A stretch of DNA of 64,000 nucleotides, taken from NCBI RefSeq assembly GCF_016906535.1, contig NC_057373.1, positions 1,240,001-1,304,000 on the forward strand, written 5' to 3'. Source of the stretch: Rhizoctonia solani. Taxonomy: Eukaryota; Basidiomycota; Agaricomycetes; Cantharellales; Ceratobasidiaceae. Under the pieces are notes generated by a model. That model worked only from the letters and a program-made list of their open reading frames with translations. It was not told the DNA's origin and did no database searches. This document shows, one piece after another, positions 20,554-31,545 of the stretch (position 1 is the first letter of the stretch; every line of letters begins with the position of its first letter). The position numbers and the translations under genes are program-made.

Positions 20554-23500
20554 CATGGCTCCGGCATTGGATCAACGCGGCGCGCCAGCAGGGGGGAACA
20601 CGGAGCGCAACCGAAGCCCCCCAGCTTTTCTCGATCTCGCCAACTCGGTAAATACTCCCGTTTTTTCATGTATCCGTTGCTAATTGGATTTTCAGGCCGC
20701 ACGACAAGGGGCTAATTTACCCGATGTAAACTCTGTAAGTACATGCATTCTCCATCACCACGTCCTCTAACCCGCATTTAGCGTATCGAGCAGAAGCGCA
20801 TGGAACACGAGCGCCAGCGCTTGCAACAGCGCAAGATTTTCGAGGAGCAAATGCGTATGCTTGAGCACCAGCAGGCTCTCGAGGAGCAGAAACTTATGGG
20901 CAGTCCTGCCCTCGGTGGAGGCCCCCTCAACCCCGCCCTCTCCCTCATCGGCGGCGGAGCTATGCAGCACCATCCTGCCATGTCGGCGCCTACCACTCCT
21001 CCTCGCACCAACAGTGTTCTCCCGATGTCCTCGCACAATATTGATAGTGATCTCGCTGCTGCGCTCTCGTCCCACGGGCTTGCCCCTGGAAGTCGCCTCA
21101 GTAGCGGATCGTTATTCAGTGGTGTCAGCTTCGGAACGCCCCAGAGCGCATTTCACAGTCCTGCCAACACGACCGAAAAGCGCAAATCCGTCAATTACGC
21201 TGATTTTGCGGAATACAACACTTATTCACCCGATGCAACCACACACGCTCACACGGTCGCGATGCCCTCAGTCTCTCAGTTTGGCTCTCATACACACACC
21301 GCGGGTGCCAAGAGCATGCCAGGTTCGCGTCGCGGCTCTGGCAACCACGGGGATTTGCCGGGCATCAATTTACAGGGTCTTTCCATTCGGGACTCGAACA
21401 CTCCCAACAACCCGGCCAGACTGGCATCCTCAAGAACGGTGTTGGTGGCGTTTTTGGTCCTACGACCTCCCAGTCTAAGACGTTCAATCCCGGTTTTTTG
21501 CTCGACGAAGAACTCGACAAGGAAGTGTCCCGTGATATGCATAGTAAGCGTAATTTGTATTCCAGTTTAGAACCCACACTAATCCCTTACAGAATCTGTC
21601 AACTTTCTCCCCCTTTCGTCCGAGGAAGAGCCCAAGTCGCTACTCAAGTCTGACTCGTACTCTAAGCTTTCTGCGTCCAGCGCTGCTCTCGATCTAGCAC
21701 CTCTCTCGCAAACGCCGCCTAGAGGCCCTGGTCCCAATGGACGGCTCGACAACTCCAAGTCGTCCGAATGGCCTCCATTCTCTGGTGGTGTCCGCCCGAA
21801 CGAACAGGCACGCATGCGCAATGTCACAAATCCTGGCACCATTGGCGGTTCGCGTCCTTCGTCTGGCATGGGAGGCCATACGTCATCTAGCCCAACTACG
21901 ATCCCGGGAGATGTCGGGATTGCCAATGCATCGGCGAGGAGTGTCCCGGCGACGCCCATGTCTGCTCGTCAGAACATCCCCGGTAAAACGGTTGGATTGC
22001 CTTCTGGAGAAGTTGGTTCGTTCAATGAACAGAACAACGGTACATACAATATGAATCGCCTTTCCGGAGCTTTCGATACCCCTGTGACGTTTAGCTCTGT
22101 TCAAAGCTCCGGAAACGAAGAAAACGTAAGTACCGGTGGTTCTTTTTTTAATCATGTTTCGGTTATTGAACACAAAGCACTTTAGTTTTCGAATAACCTA
22201 AGTGGCGACATTGGTGGTGCTCAAAACTTTAATTCTTTTGACTATGATGGCGGCGCGCGCAACAACGCCCATAGCGGATCGACCGCGCTCTACCAGCACA
22301 ATGGCTCTCGTTACGGCCTTGCGCTCGGGAATGGACGTTTTATGTCTCAAGAAAACAACAAAATGAGCGGATTACATGGCACCAAACACAAGCGAGGCGA
22401 TATGGATCGTGAGTGTAAGCCTTCCTCATGCAAGCCTGCGCGCGATCGACTGATTTCCTTGTTCCCTAGTCAACCGATTCGCAGGCACGCGTTTGGAAGA
22501 CCTCGTCGGCGAAATCCCCGCCTTGTGCAAGGACCAGCATGGCTGTCGCTACCTCCAGAAGAAATTAGAGGAGGGTGTCCCTGAGCACCGCGATATCATT
22601 TTCCATGAAACGTTTAGTTTGTTTGCTGAGTTGATGACCGGTGAGCTCGGGCCCGACAACCGTTTATTGATTTTTTAAACTAATACGCCGTCGTTCCTAG
22701 ACCCATTCGGCAACTACTTGTGCCAGAAGCTTCTCGAGTACTCGACGGACGAGCAGCGCAACATGATATGCGAGTCGGTCGCGCACGACTTGGTTGGGAT
22801 TTCCTTGAACATGCACGGTACTCGTGCCGTTCAAAAGATGATTGACTTTTTATCTACTCAGCGCCAGGTACGTAGCCATAGTCTTTTGATAAGCCCACTG
22901 CTTAAATCATTGCGTTGTAACGTGTTCGGTAGGCTAATCCATCATCTTATGATGCCCAGATACACTCGATTATTATGGCATTGAGTATGCACGTCGTCAC
23001 GCTCATCAAGGACCTGAACGGCAACCACGTAATCCAAAAATGCTTGAACCGGTTGATCCCTGAAGACAACCAGGTGTGTATCCCATTCACGTTTATAGTT
23101 TTGTACGCTGACCTGTGTCTAGTTCATTTACAATGCCGTTGCCGCTCACTGTGTTGAAGTCGCCACCCATCGACACGGATGTTGTGTTCTTCAGAGGTGC
23201 ATCGATCACGCCTCCGATTCTCAGCGCATCCAACTCGTCACCGAGATCACATTTAATGCGTTGACGCTTGTACAAGACCCCTACGGCAACTATGTGAGTT
23301 GCCATACTTCCCGCACGTATACTTTTTTTCTGACCAACGCCACATAGGTTGTCCAATATATTCTTGACTTGAACGACAACCGCTTCAGCGATGCTGTAAT
23401 TCGTCAGTTTATTGGAAACGTTTGTGCACTTTCGGTTCAAAAATTCAGTTCAAACGTGATCGAAAAGGTGTGTACAGCTTAATTAATCACGTTTTGGCTT

Positions 23501-24214
23501 GATTATTGATCGATTGTTGACAGTGCATCCGTGTGGCGGAGCACAACACCCGGAAGATGCTGATTGAGGAACTTCTTAATCGAAACCGCCTGGAGAAGCT
23601 TTTGCGTGATTCGTTTGGAAACTACTGTGTCCAGGTAGGTTGCCCTACTTGATTAGCTAGATACCTAGGCTGAATTGTCTTTATAGACTGCCCTTGATTA
23701 CGCCGAGCCGACGCAACGTATGCTCCTGGTCGAAGGAATCCGCCCGATTTTACCTCTGATCAGAAACACACCATATGGCAAACGTATCCAGAGCAAGCTT
23801 CAGCGTGAGCAAATGGAGAACCATCAGCAGTACGGTGGCAATCACGGTGGCTACAACCCAACTCACGCTGCGCTCGTTAACCTTGCGATGAATGGCAATG
23901 GTATCGGAATGGGCGGCCGTCACGTCTCCCAACCTTCGGTCCATCACAGCCCGCTCGCCGACGCATACAATCGTCCTAATTTGTACAACATCCCTCAACA
24001 AATGCACCACGGCATCCAACAACAGCCGATTGATCATTATGGGACGCCTCACATGATGGCCTCGAACCTCCATCACTCCCCAATGACCACGACTGCTGCA
24101 TTCCCGAACGTCTCCGGATTTTCGAACCCGATGCCGAACAACTATGGTGCTCTCGGTATCTCTGCTGGCATGAGCGACCCCTACCAACGTGCCAACTTCC
24201 CCTACGGCATGTAA
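20554..24214 (+). CDS. Pumilio/PUF-family RNA-binding protein, with one frameshift
   Basis: The start at 20554 (MAPALDQRGAP) opens two short exons, then a Gln/Glu-rich helix (KRMEHERQRLQQRKIFEEQM) and a long disordered Ser/Asn/Gly-rich region. The C-terminal PUM-HD spans about 22460-23800 over several exons. I count eight repeats by their RNA-contact cores: HGCRYLQ, FGNYLCQ, HGTRAVQ, NGNHVIQ, HGCCVLQ, YGNYVVQ, SSNVIEK and FGNYCVQ. PUF proteins bind UGUA-containing 3' UTRs and recruit Ccr4-Not to repress or decay mRNA. The set resembles fungal Mpt5/Puf5-like proteins more than Puf3. After the repeats comes a His/Asn/Met-rich low-complexity tail ending FPYGM. Between 21409 and 21416 the frame shifts by one base with no intron able to explain it: TGILKNGVGGVFGPTTS follows in the other frame. 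Confidence 0.9.
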
Positions 24215-24810
24215 ACCCAACTCGCATTCTCTCTATTCAACATCCCAGCATATCGTACTATATCAATCCCGTCTCAAGCGTATACGTATTATCAACCCCC
24301 TCATAGCGTCATCACCAGTTTATTTCTATTCTTCTTTGCATCCTGTCTGGTCATTTGCACTCGGTCGGACCGTATTTCACGGTGTTGTAACTCGTATCTT
24401 CTGTTGGCCCTGTTCTTGATTGTTCGTTATCGAACGCGGCACTTGACGAGCACGTCGGTTTGTTCCTGATCGCAGGTGACAACTGATTCGGCACATAAAT
24501 ACCTCGACGCCAGGCTGTGCCTCACCTCGACACTTTGCCCATCCGTTCTAATTCTCCTTTTTCTTTTTTGTCTCGTCCTACTATTCTCATTTAAACAGTC
24601 ATTGTACTTCACCCATCGCAAGTAAGCTCGTTTCAGTTTTCATACCGCCTGCTTCTCGATGTAAATGCATTAGCCTGTTCTATAGCGTATCGTTTTTTGT
24701 GTGTAGTTTTCTTATATACAAGATATCATCTGCCAGAGTTGTTTTTACTTGTTGTGATCTGCCGGAATTGGCCCTAAGATGATTTCCTCGCGCGCGCGTA
24801 CTTGACCACC
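24215..24810. other. PUF 3' UTR and NAT9 promoter
   Basis: Nearly 600 bp of T/C-rich non-coding sequence. Short frames here have no recognisable content. Long 3' UTRs are common for PUF genes, but no polyadenylation site can be fixed by eye. Confidence 0.5.
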
Positions 24811-25833
24811 ATGCGCCTCAACGAATATACTGCCATCATCGGCCAGAAGGTGGTTTTGGTTCCGTACAGGTGCGTGAAACATACAACTAGATCAAAAATA
24901 GTTTAGTTTATTACGTGTGGGGTAGATCGGAACATGTCGAGGTTAGCCCAACTTTTTCGTTGTGACTGTTATGGGCATTTCGTGAATAACAATGTAGCAA
25001 TATCACAAATGGATGCAAGACCCTGAATTACTCGAATTAACTGCGTCTGAACCACTGAGTTTTGAAGAAGAGATGGATATGCAAAGTGAGTTCTTTTGAT
25101 TTAATTCGTCGCCTTGTCTCTTACTTCAATTCGGTACAATTTTCTTTTTCTTTTTTTTTCTTTCACATGTTAACGTTTGATCCAGGGAAGTGGCGGAATG
25201 ACGCCGATAGTACGTGAAAAATCAGTCACAAACGCTCGGGGCAATTCACAATACGCATGACGACCCCCTTTTTTGTAGAACTTACCTTTATTATACTGGC
25301 TCGCACGAACCCGGACCTAGCGGTAACCGACCCCAACTCTATACATGAGCTTCCGATGATAGGGGATGTCAACTTGTTCCTTAAGGATGTAGAGACAGAC
25401 GACGGGGATCGAAAAGAGGCAGAGGTCGAGATCATGATTGCTGGTTTGTCGATTTTGTTCAACCACTAGATTATTGATGGATTTATCAACGGAATGGTTT
25501 CCTTTTAAATAATTTACAGAACGGGGGTATCGCCGTAAGGGGTTAGCCTTTGAGGCTCTGCAAATTTTCTTGAACTATACCACAAGCCGGGACCTGGAGC
25601 CATCTGGACTTGAACTGAGCCCATATCAGCTGGTTGTACGTATCGGTGGATCGAATCTGCCGTCCCGAGAGCTGTTCGGGCGTCTTGGCTTTGTGGTGAG
25701 CAAGGAAGTTGTGGTGTTTGACGAAGTTGAAATGCGATGGAACTGGAGTGAGAGTGGCATGCAACCCGAGTTGTCTCAAGAGGAAGTCCAGTCGATATGG
25801 GGTGGCGGAGGGAAAATAATTCACTACCTATAG
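24811..25833 (+). CDS. NAT9: GNAT N-acetyltransferase 9-like protein
   Basis: Begins MRLNEYTAIIGQKVVLVPY and is spread over six exons with short introns. Conserved NAT9 features are HVEQYHKWMQDPELLELTASE near the N terminus, EEEMDMQRKWRNDADKLTFI, MIGDVNLFL, and the acetyl-CoA-binding segment IAERGYRRKGLAFEAL, which matches the R/QxxGxG/A motif A of GNAT enzymes. The C-terminal half has the LFGRLGF motif (motif B) and ends with an acidic stretch. NAT9 proteins are about 200-240 residues, as here. In animals NAT9 has been linked to microtubules; the fungal substrate is unknown. All junctions keep frame. Confidence 0.9.
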
Positions 25834-26205
25834 TTTTCTTCCTGCGGCTACTTTGGAGCCAGAGTTGTACACTAAATGCGTCCTGTCTCTCTTGGTGATT
25901 GCCTTGGGATGAATTTCAATTGATCTTCAAAAGGCCTGTGCGTCCTTTCTCTTCTATTCTTGCATCATCTCCCGCCGCTTCCTTGCCAAATGGCGACATG
26001 CACCAGGCCAAAAGGGAAGCGGACTTTGGCGGCCCGCAACGATGTAAAGAATCAGCCTGTTTTACTCCATCTGGCTATTTCGGTAGGCTTTGGCTTTGCT
26101 CAGCCCTCAAATTAGGCCTTAGCAGAAGCACGGGGTTCTTATCATATAAAAACTATTCTTTAGACCAACTTTAGTCCGGGGTTGCTCTGCCAACTGAAGT
26201 TCAAC
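25834..26205. other. intergenic between NAT9 and GH43
   Basis: 372 bp. An open frame at 25899-26174 has no recognisable motif. The last ~60 bp before 26206 contain an AT-rich patch (ATATAAAAAC at about 26145) that could be a TATA-like element for the GH43 gene. Confidence 0.4.
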
Positions 26206-28351
26206 ATGGCTAGAGTGATACTTGCGCTACTTGGAATCCTTCAGATTGCCCTTGCAGCCAATAAATGGATAGGTTCGTAAAGCCGCTATTCTGCTAGGTA
26301 ATAAATATAATGACGGGTCGCGATTGGGGATTAGTTCCAGGCGCTGTTTGGCGTGATACTGACGGAAATGTTCTTCACGCGCATGCTGGAGGAATTACTC
26401 AGGATGGCGGTACGTCGCATTTTGTGTGACGAGCGTCCTTCCGACTGGTGGTGTTTGTTAGATACGTGGTATTGGTTCGGACAAAATGAAGAGCAAGGAA
26501 AGCCTCTTTTCAGTGGTATGTCGCTTCACTGCTAAGAATAATTGGGATTTACTGACATTCAAAACACTAGGAATCACTGTTATTCTTCCAAGGACCTTTT
26601 GAACTGGAAAAATGAAGGGATTGCGCTAGCTCCAGTTAACGGTACAGAAATTGGGCCTGAACAAGTGGTCGAACGGCCCAAGGTAGTATACAACGAGCCA
26701 ACGAAGACATGGGTGGTGAGTAATTTTATACAATCTCTATGGCTTACCCAATAAACCTTGGTATGTAGATGTGGTTCCATGCAGACAATAGCTCGTACGG
26801 GCTCTTGGGACAAGGTGTAGCCACAAGCCCCAATATCACAGGTTGGACCTTCAATAACCACTCAGCTGCGAGAACTAAAGCGATTATAGGTCCATATACT
26901 TTCCAGTATACTCTTCGGCCTCTGGGAGATTTCAGTCAAGATATTGGGCTCTTCCAGGATGATGACGGGAAGGTCTACACGCTTTATAGTAATGGTGACT
27001 CAGACCCTGCGCATGACAATAAGATTACACTCTTGAACGAAAACTATACGCAACCTCTGAAGGAAGTATATACTTTTTACGGTAGGCGATATTAGTACAC
27101 ATCATGGGATCTTTCTGACGTTTCATGTCCAAGATTTCGATCTAGAGGCCCCAAATATCTTGCGAACTCCAAATTTATACTACATTATTATGTCCCATAA
27201 GACTGGCTATCGTCCGAACAATGTTGTTTATTTCTCTGCGCAAAATATTTCTGGACCCTGGTCCATCCAAAACTACATCACACCGTAAGTACTACACAGT
27301 TATAATTCAACGTATGTATCTTTAACTAACATAACCATATAGTATGGGAACTCGTGCGTTTAATAGTCAAAGTACTTTCAACATTAGAGTCAAGGGTTCA
27401 AAGCGCACGAGCTGGATATATGCTGGTGATCAGTGGGCTACCTCCCGAGATCTCTACGAAAGCACGTAAGTCACCCCGTACGAACTAATAATACTTTTTT
27501 AAAAATATTTGTAATGACTAGATACATTTGGCTCCCTGTTGAAGTGGATGACCGCACTGGCTCACTCAAAATTACTTGGCACGACATCTTTTCTATCGAC
27601 GTTAAAACTGGTGAGTTCTATGGTATTATGCTAGCATGGTCACCCCTAACAGCATCGCCGCGAAGGGAACTTCATCTATCCTACGGGCAAGACGTACGAG
27701 GCTGAGAATGGAGCCGTCACTGGTTCTGCCTATGCAACCCGATGTGTGAGTGAACCTACTGTCCTTGACTCTTCGGCCATTGCTAATTGTACGATTCGTG
27801 CCTCCTCCCTCAGCCTACCTGTTCCGGAAACAAGATCGTAACTGGGAGTGAGCCAAAAACCACATGACACTATTCAACCAGTTCTTACATCACGCAGTTT
27901 CCGGCTCAAATTCGACACTTACTATCAGCGGGATCAAGGGTAACGGCCGACCCCAATGGGTATCATTCTACTATCACAACCCCGATGGCCTCTGTGAGTA
28001 TAATCGCAAAAAAACTCATACTTTCGGTGCTTATATGCGGATTTTTATTATTAGTTGGCGATAACCGTGGTGTGAGTGGCCAGAGCTTCCAGCTTGCACG
28101 ATTCGCCTCCGTTTCCATCAATGGTGCAACGCCAGTAAGAATGCGTCAGCGTGACACTAATGCAGGGGTAATCATGACCCAATCTTTGAACGTGACTTTC
28201 ACGAAAGGGTCCAATAACAATATCACGATCGGAGGGTACAATGGTGGTATGTTGGGGTTTAAACTTATGCATACATCGTTTATGTTAATGGTTGGCTGTC
28301 CCAGGTGTCGCTTCAGATATCGATCGCATCATTGTATATGACTCTGATTAA
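26206..28351 (+). CDS. secreted GH43 exo-beta-1,3-galactanase with CBM35
   Basis: The first ~18 residues (MARVILALLGILQIALAA) form a signal peptide. A GH43 five-blade propeller follows: PGAVWRDTDGNVLHAHAGG, TWYWFGQNEEQGKPLFSG, VYSSKDLLNWKNEG, ERPKVVYNEPTKTWVMWFH, QDIGLFQDDDGKVYTLYSN, FDLEAPNILR and WIYAGDQW. A GTYEAENG-type linker leads into a CBM35 (TYEAENGAVTGSA, CSGNKIVTGIGSNSTL, IGGYNGGVASDIDRIIVY). The same GH43-CBM35 order is known from the exo-beta-1,3-galactanase of Phanerochaete chrysosporium, which trims side-chain-decorated beta-1,3-galactan from arabinogalactan proteins. Many NxS/T sites fit secretion. About a dozen short introns, all GT-AG, keep frame; the last joins at NGG/VASD. 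Confidence 0.88.
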
Positions 28352-28611
28352 AATCCAGAGTAGATATGTATATATTACGTTGAATTCAAAACTATCATGT
28401 TACCTTGTCTGGATCTCAAAGGGAACTCCATTTTGTATGCGTTTGGACAAATTGACTCGTTTCAACGGGCGCTTAAAAGTTGGGATTTGTTTGTCCCCGC
28501 GTTTTTAGTTTGGAAGCGATCCGGATTCATCAAGACCATCTGCCTCCCTATCCGAGGTCTTAACCACCACCGTTCTCAGTATCCCCGCTTTACACACGAA
28601 CCTACCTCACT

Positions 28612-30496
28612 ATGGATCGCGGATCGGAACGTCGTCAAAGTGAGTGTCATAGTGCTCTCTTTGTTACCCTACATACTGGGCGAAGGGTTTCATCAAAATG
28701 ACGCGTATCTGGTCATATGCAGATTTTAAAAACAAGGCCGGTTTGAAGCAAGACGAGCTCCGTCGCCGCCGCGAGGAGCAACAGATTGAAATTCGCCGAC
28801 AGAAGCGCGATGAGAACATTTCCAAGCGTCGTAACCTTGCAGTTGACGTTGGCCCCGATTCAGACGATGAGGCGGCGGAGGGAAGTGGCTGGCAAGCTGA
28901 CGTGAGTATCTGCTTATGACGCGTTTTTGACGTTTATGATTCATTTTTCCTTGATATAGCTTGCCAGTGCTATGGTATCAGACGTGTTTTCAACCGACCA
29001 AGACCGACAGCTCGATGCCACCACCAAATTCCGCAAGCTACTCTCCAAAGAGAAGAACCCTCCTATTGAGAAAGTCATTGAATGCGGTGTTGTTCCTCGA
29101 TTCGTCGAATTTTTGCGGGGAAACCATTCGATGCTACAGGTCGGTGGAATGTTTCAATCCGTTAGTTATCCTTGAAACTGACTTTTTATCCCTAGTTCGA
29201 AGCTGCATGGGCGTTGACGAATATTGCCTCTGGAACCGCTGATCACACACAAGTCGTTATTTCTCATGGTGCCGTTCCAGAGTTTATCAACTTGCTCTCG
29301 TCTCCTGTCATGGATGTTCGTGAGCAAGCTGTTTGGGCCTTGGGTAATATCGCTGGTGACTCTCCCAAGTGTCGCGATTATGTTTTGCAACAAGGCGCAC
29401 TTCGCCCATTACTTGCCTTGCTCAGTGAGCACCACAAGCTCAGTATGCTTCGTAACGCGACCTGGACTCTCAGCAACTTTTGCCGTGGCAAAAACCCTCA
29501 GCCTGACTGGGATCTCGTGAGTCTAATCTAACACACCAATGCCTTGACTAACTATCGATTCGACAGATTTCTCCTGCTCTAACAGTTTTGACTAAACTTA
29601 TCTATTCGATGGACGACGAAGTTCTGATTGATGCATGCTGGGCGATCTCATACTTGTCTGACGGATCGAATGATAAGATCCAGGCGGTCATTGAGTCGGG
29701 AGTATGTAGGCGCTTGGTCGACCTCTTGATGCACCCTTCTACTTCTGTCCAAACTCCGGCTCTGCGCTCAGTCGGCAACATTGTTACTGGTGATGATCTC
29801 CAGACTCAAGTGGTAATTGCATCCGGTGCTCTTCCGGCCCTTTTGTCCCTTTTGTCGTCGCCCAAGGACGGCATCCGAAAGGAGGCATGCTGGACGATCT
29901 CCAATATCACAGCTGGCTCCCCTCACCAGATTCAAGCCGTGATTGAGGCCAACATCATCCCTCCCCTTATCAACATCCTTCAGAACGCTGACTTCAAGAC
30001 GAAAAAGGAAGCGTGCTGGGCGATTTCTAACGCGACATCAGGTGGTCTCCAGGAGCCATCTCAGATTCGCTATCTCGTGTCGCAAGGATGCATCAAGCCG
30101 TTATGTGATCTTTTGACAATGTCGGACAACAAGGTTATTCAAGTTGCACTCGACGGCCTCGATAATGTTCTCAAGGTTGGCGAGATGGATAAGGAGGCAG
30201 CGGGCCCGGGTGCTGTGAACCAGTATGCCATCTATGTCGAGGAGGCTGGTGGCATGATCACCATTCACAACTTGCAGCATCACGACAACTTGGAGATCTA
30301 CAAGAAGGCCTTCTTCATTATGGACAGGTACTTCCCTGACGAGGAGGAAGAGGATGTTGCCGGCCACGTTGATGAGGCGAGCACCTTTGCAGTAAGTTTT
30401 GATCAGGTATTTTATTTCGGTTTGTTGAAATTTTGCACACAGTACAACACCGACGTCGCTGCTCCGCAAGGTGGTTTCAATTTTGGCCAGCAATAG
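28612..30496 (+). CDS. SRP1: importin subunit alpha (karyopherin alpha)
   Basis: Six exons (28612-28639, 28723-28901, 28960-29139, 29196-29516, 29567-30391, 30443-30496) give 528 residues. Importin alpha links classical nuclear localisation signals to importin beta. The N-terminal IBB domain is basic ([35 protein letters not shown]). The armadillo repeats follow, with the NLS-binding Trp/Asn ladder visible as [78 protein letters not shown] and [13 protein letters not shown]. The C terminus ends in the short acidic Cse1-binding tail plus GGFNFGQQ. Exon 1 is only 28 nt, so the true start is easily missed. Confidence 0.97.
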
Positions 30497-30902
30497 GCGA
30501 TTGTTTCTTGCTCCTTTGGTTTCTTCATTTCTCGTTTATTACGTATACGTTGAGCACTACCCCATGTATCTCTGGGTATCTGTATCGGATACCCAACTCC
30601 CCGCGCCTGTCTTCCCTCACCTCTTCCAACCGCACCGATTCTGTTTTATCCACCTCCCTCTCAGTCGCTCCATATTTGTGTTAGTACTGTTCGGTGCAGC
30701 ATGCATGTATGTATCTGAAGGATGCAAAATGCACTCTGGGTCTGTAATAAAGTGATCTTATAGATGATTTGATGATGTGCTGCATAACAATATAATTTGT
30801 GTCATTTTGTTACTTTTGAGTGGCGGGATCTCAAACGATCATAACACGACCCAATCGAGTGGTATAAACTGAACCACCATCAGCAGTACCCAACAAGCCA
30901 AA
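30497..30902. other. 3' UTR of importin alpha and LSM5 promoter
   Basis: About 400 bp rich in T and C. Open frames here are shadows without motifs. Confidence 0.5.
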
Positions 30903-31409
30903 ATGGCCACACAAATACTACCACTCGGTACGGATTCAGTATCGTGTACGTCTGCCTGGGGATCCTCGTTCATGCGTGGTATTAGAATTGGTCGATAGGT
31001 GTATCGGAACGAGGATATGGGTCATCATGAAAAGCGAAAGAGAGTTTGTTGGGACACTATTAGGGTTCGATGATTTCGTTAGTGAGTATACTTTTGATAG
31101 TTCCAAGTAAACAAGAACAGCACTAACGCGTGTCTTTTTTCTTTCTTTCTCAAGACATGGTCCTCGACGATGTCACAGAATAGTATGTTAATTTAACTCT
31201 TTCGAGCCTGTCACTTTGTCCTCACCCCCAACAGCGAGATTACTCCACAGGGAATCAAGAAAACCAAGCTGGCCCAAACCCTACTCAACGGAAATAACAT
31301 TTGCATGGTAAGGAGACTCCTTTTTCATTATCTATTTGTCGTTCTCTTACTGCTTTTTATGAAGCTTATGCCTGGCAGCAACGGGCCAGAGGACAACCCA
31401 GCACTATAG
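30903..31409 (+). CDS. LSM5: U6 snRNA-associated Sm-like protein LSm5
   Basis: Five small exons encode 88 residues. LSm5 is part of both the nuclear LSm2-8 ring, which binds the U6 3' oligo-U, and the cytoplasmic LSm1-7 ring for mRNA decay. The sequence begins MATQILPLELVDRCIGTRI; Sm1 motif residues are WVIMKSEREFVGTLLGFDDF and NMVLDDV, and Sm2 is NGNNICMLMPG. Intron 1 splits codon 9 after only 25 coding bases. Later introns interrupt after DFVN, TEY and ICM. None of the exons is long enough to stand out as an open frame on its own. Confidence 0.95.
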
Positions 31410-31545
31410 AATCTTTTCAAAGCCAGATTCGTAATCACGCGAGCAATTCAGTTCATTTTCGGATGTGCAATGTACATGTAATCTAAACGCATATTCAAGA
31501 ACACAGTATCTGGTATATGGGGTGGTGTTTTTTTTCATATATATC

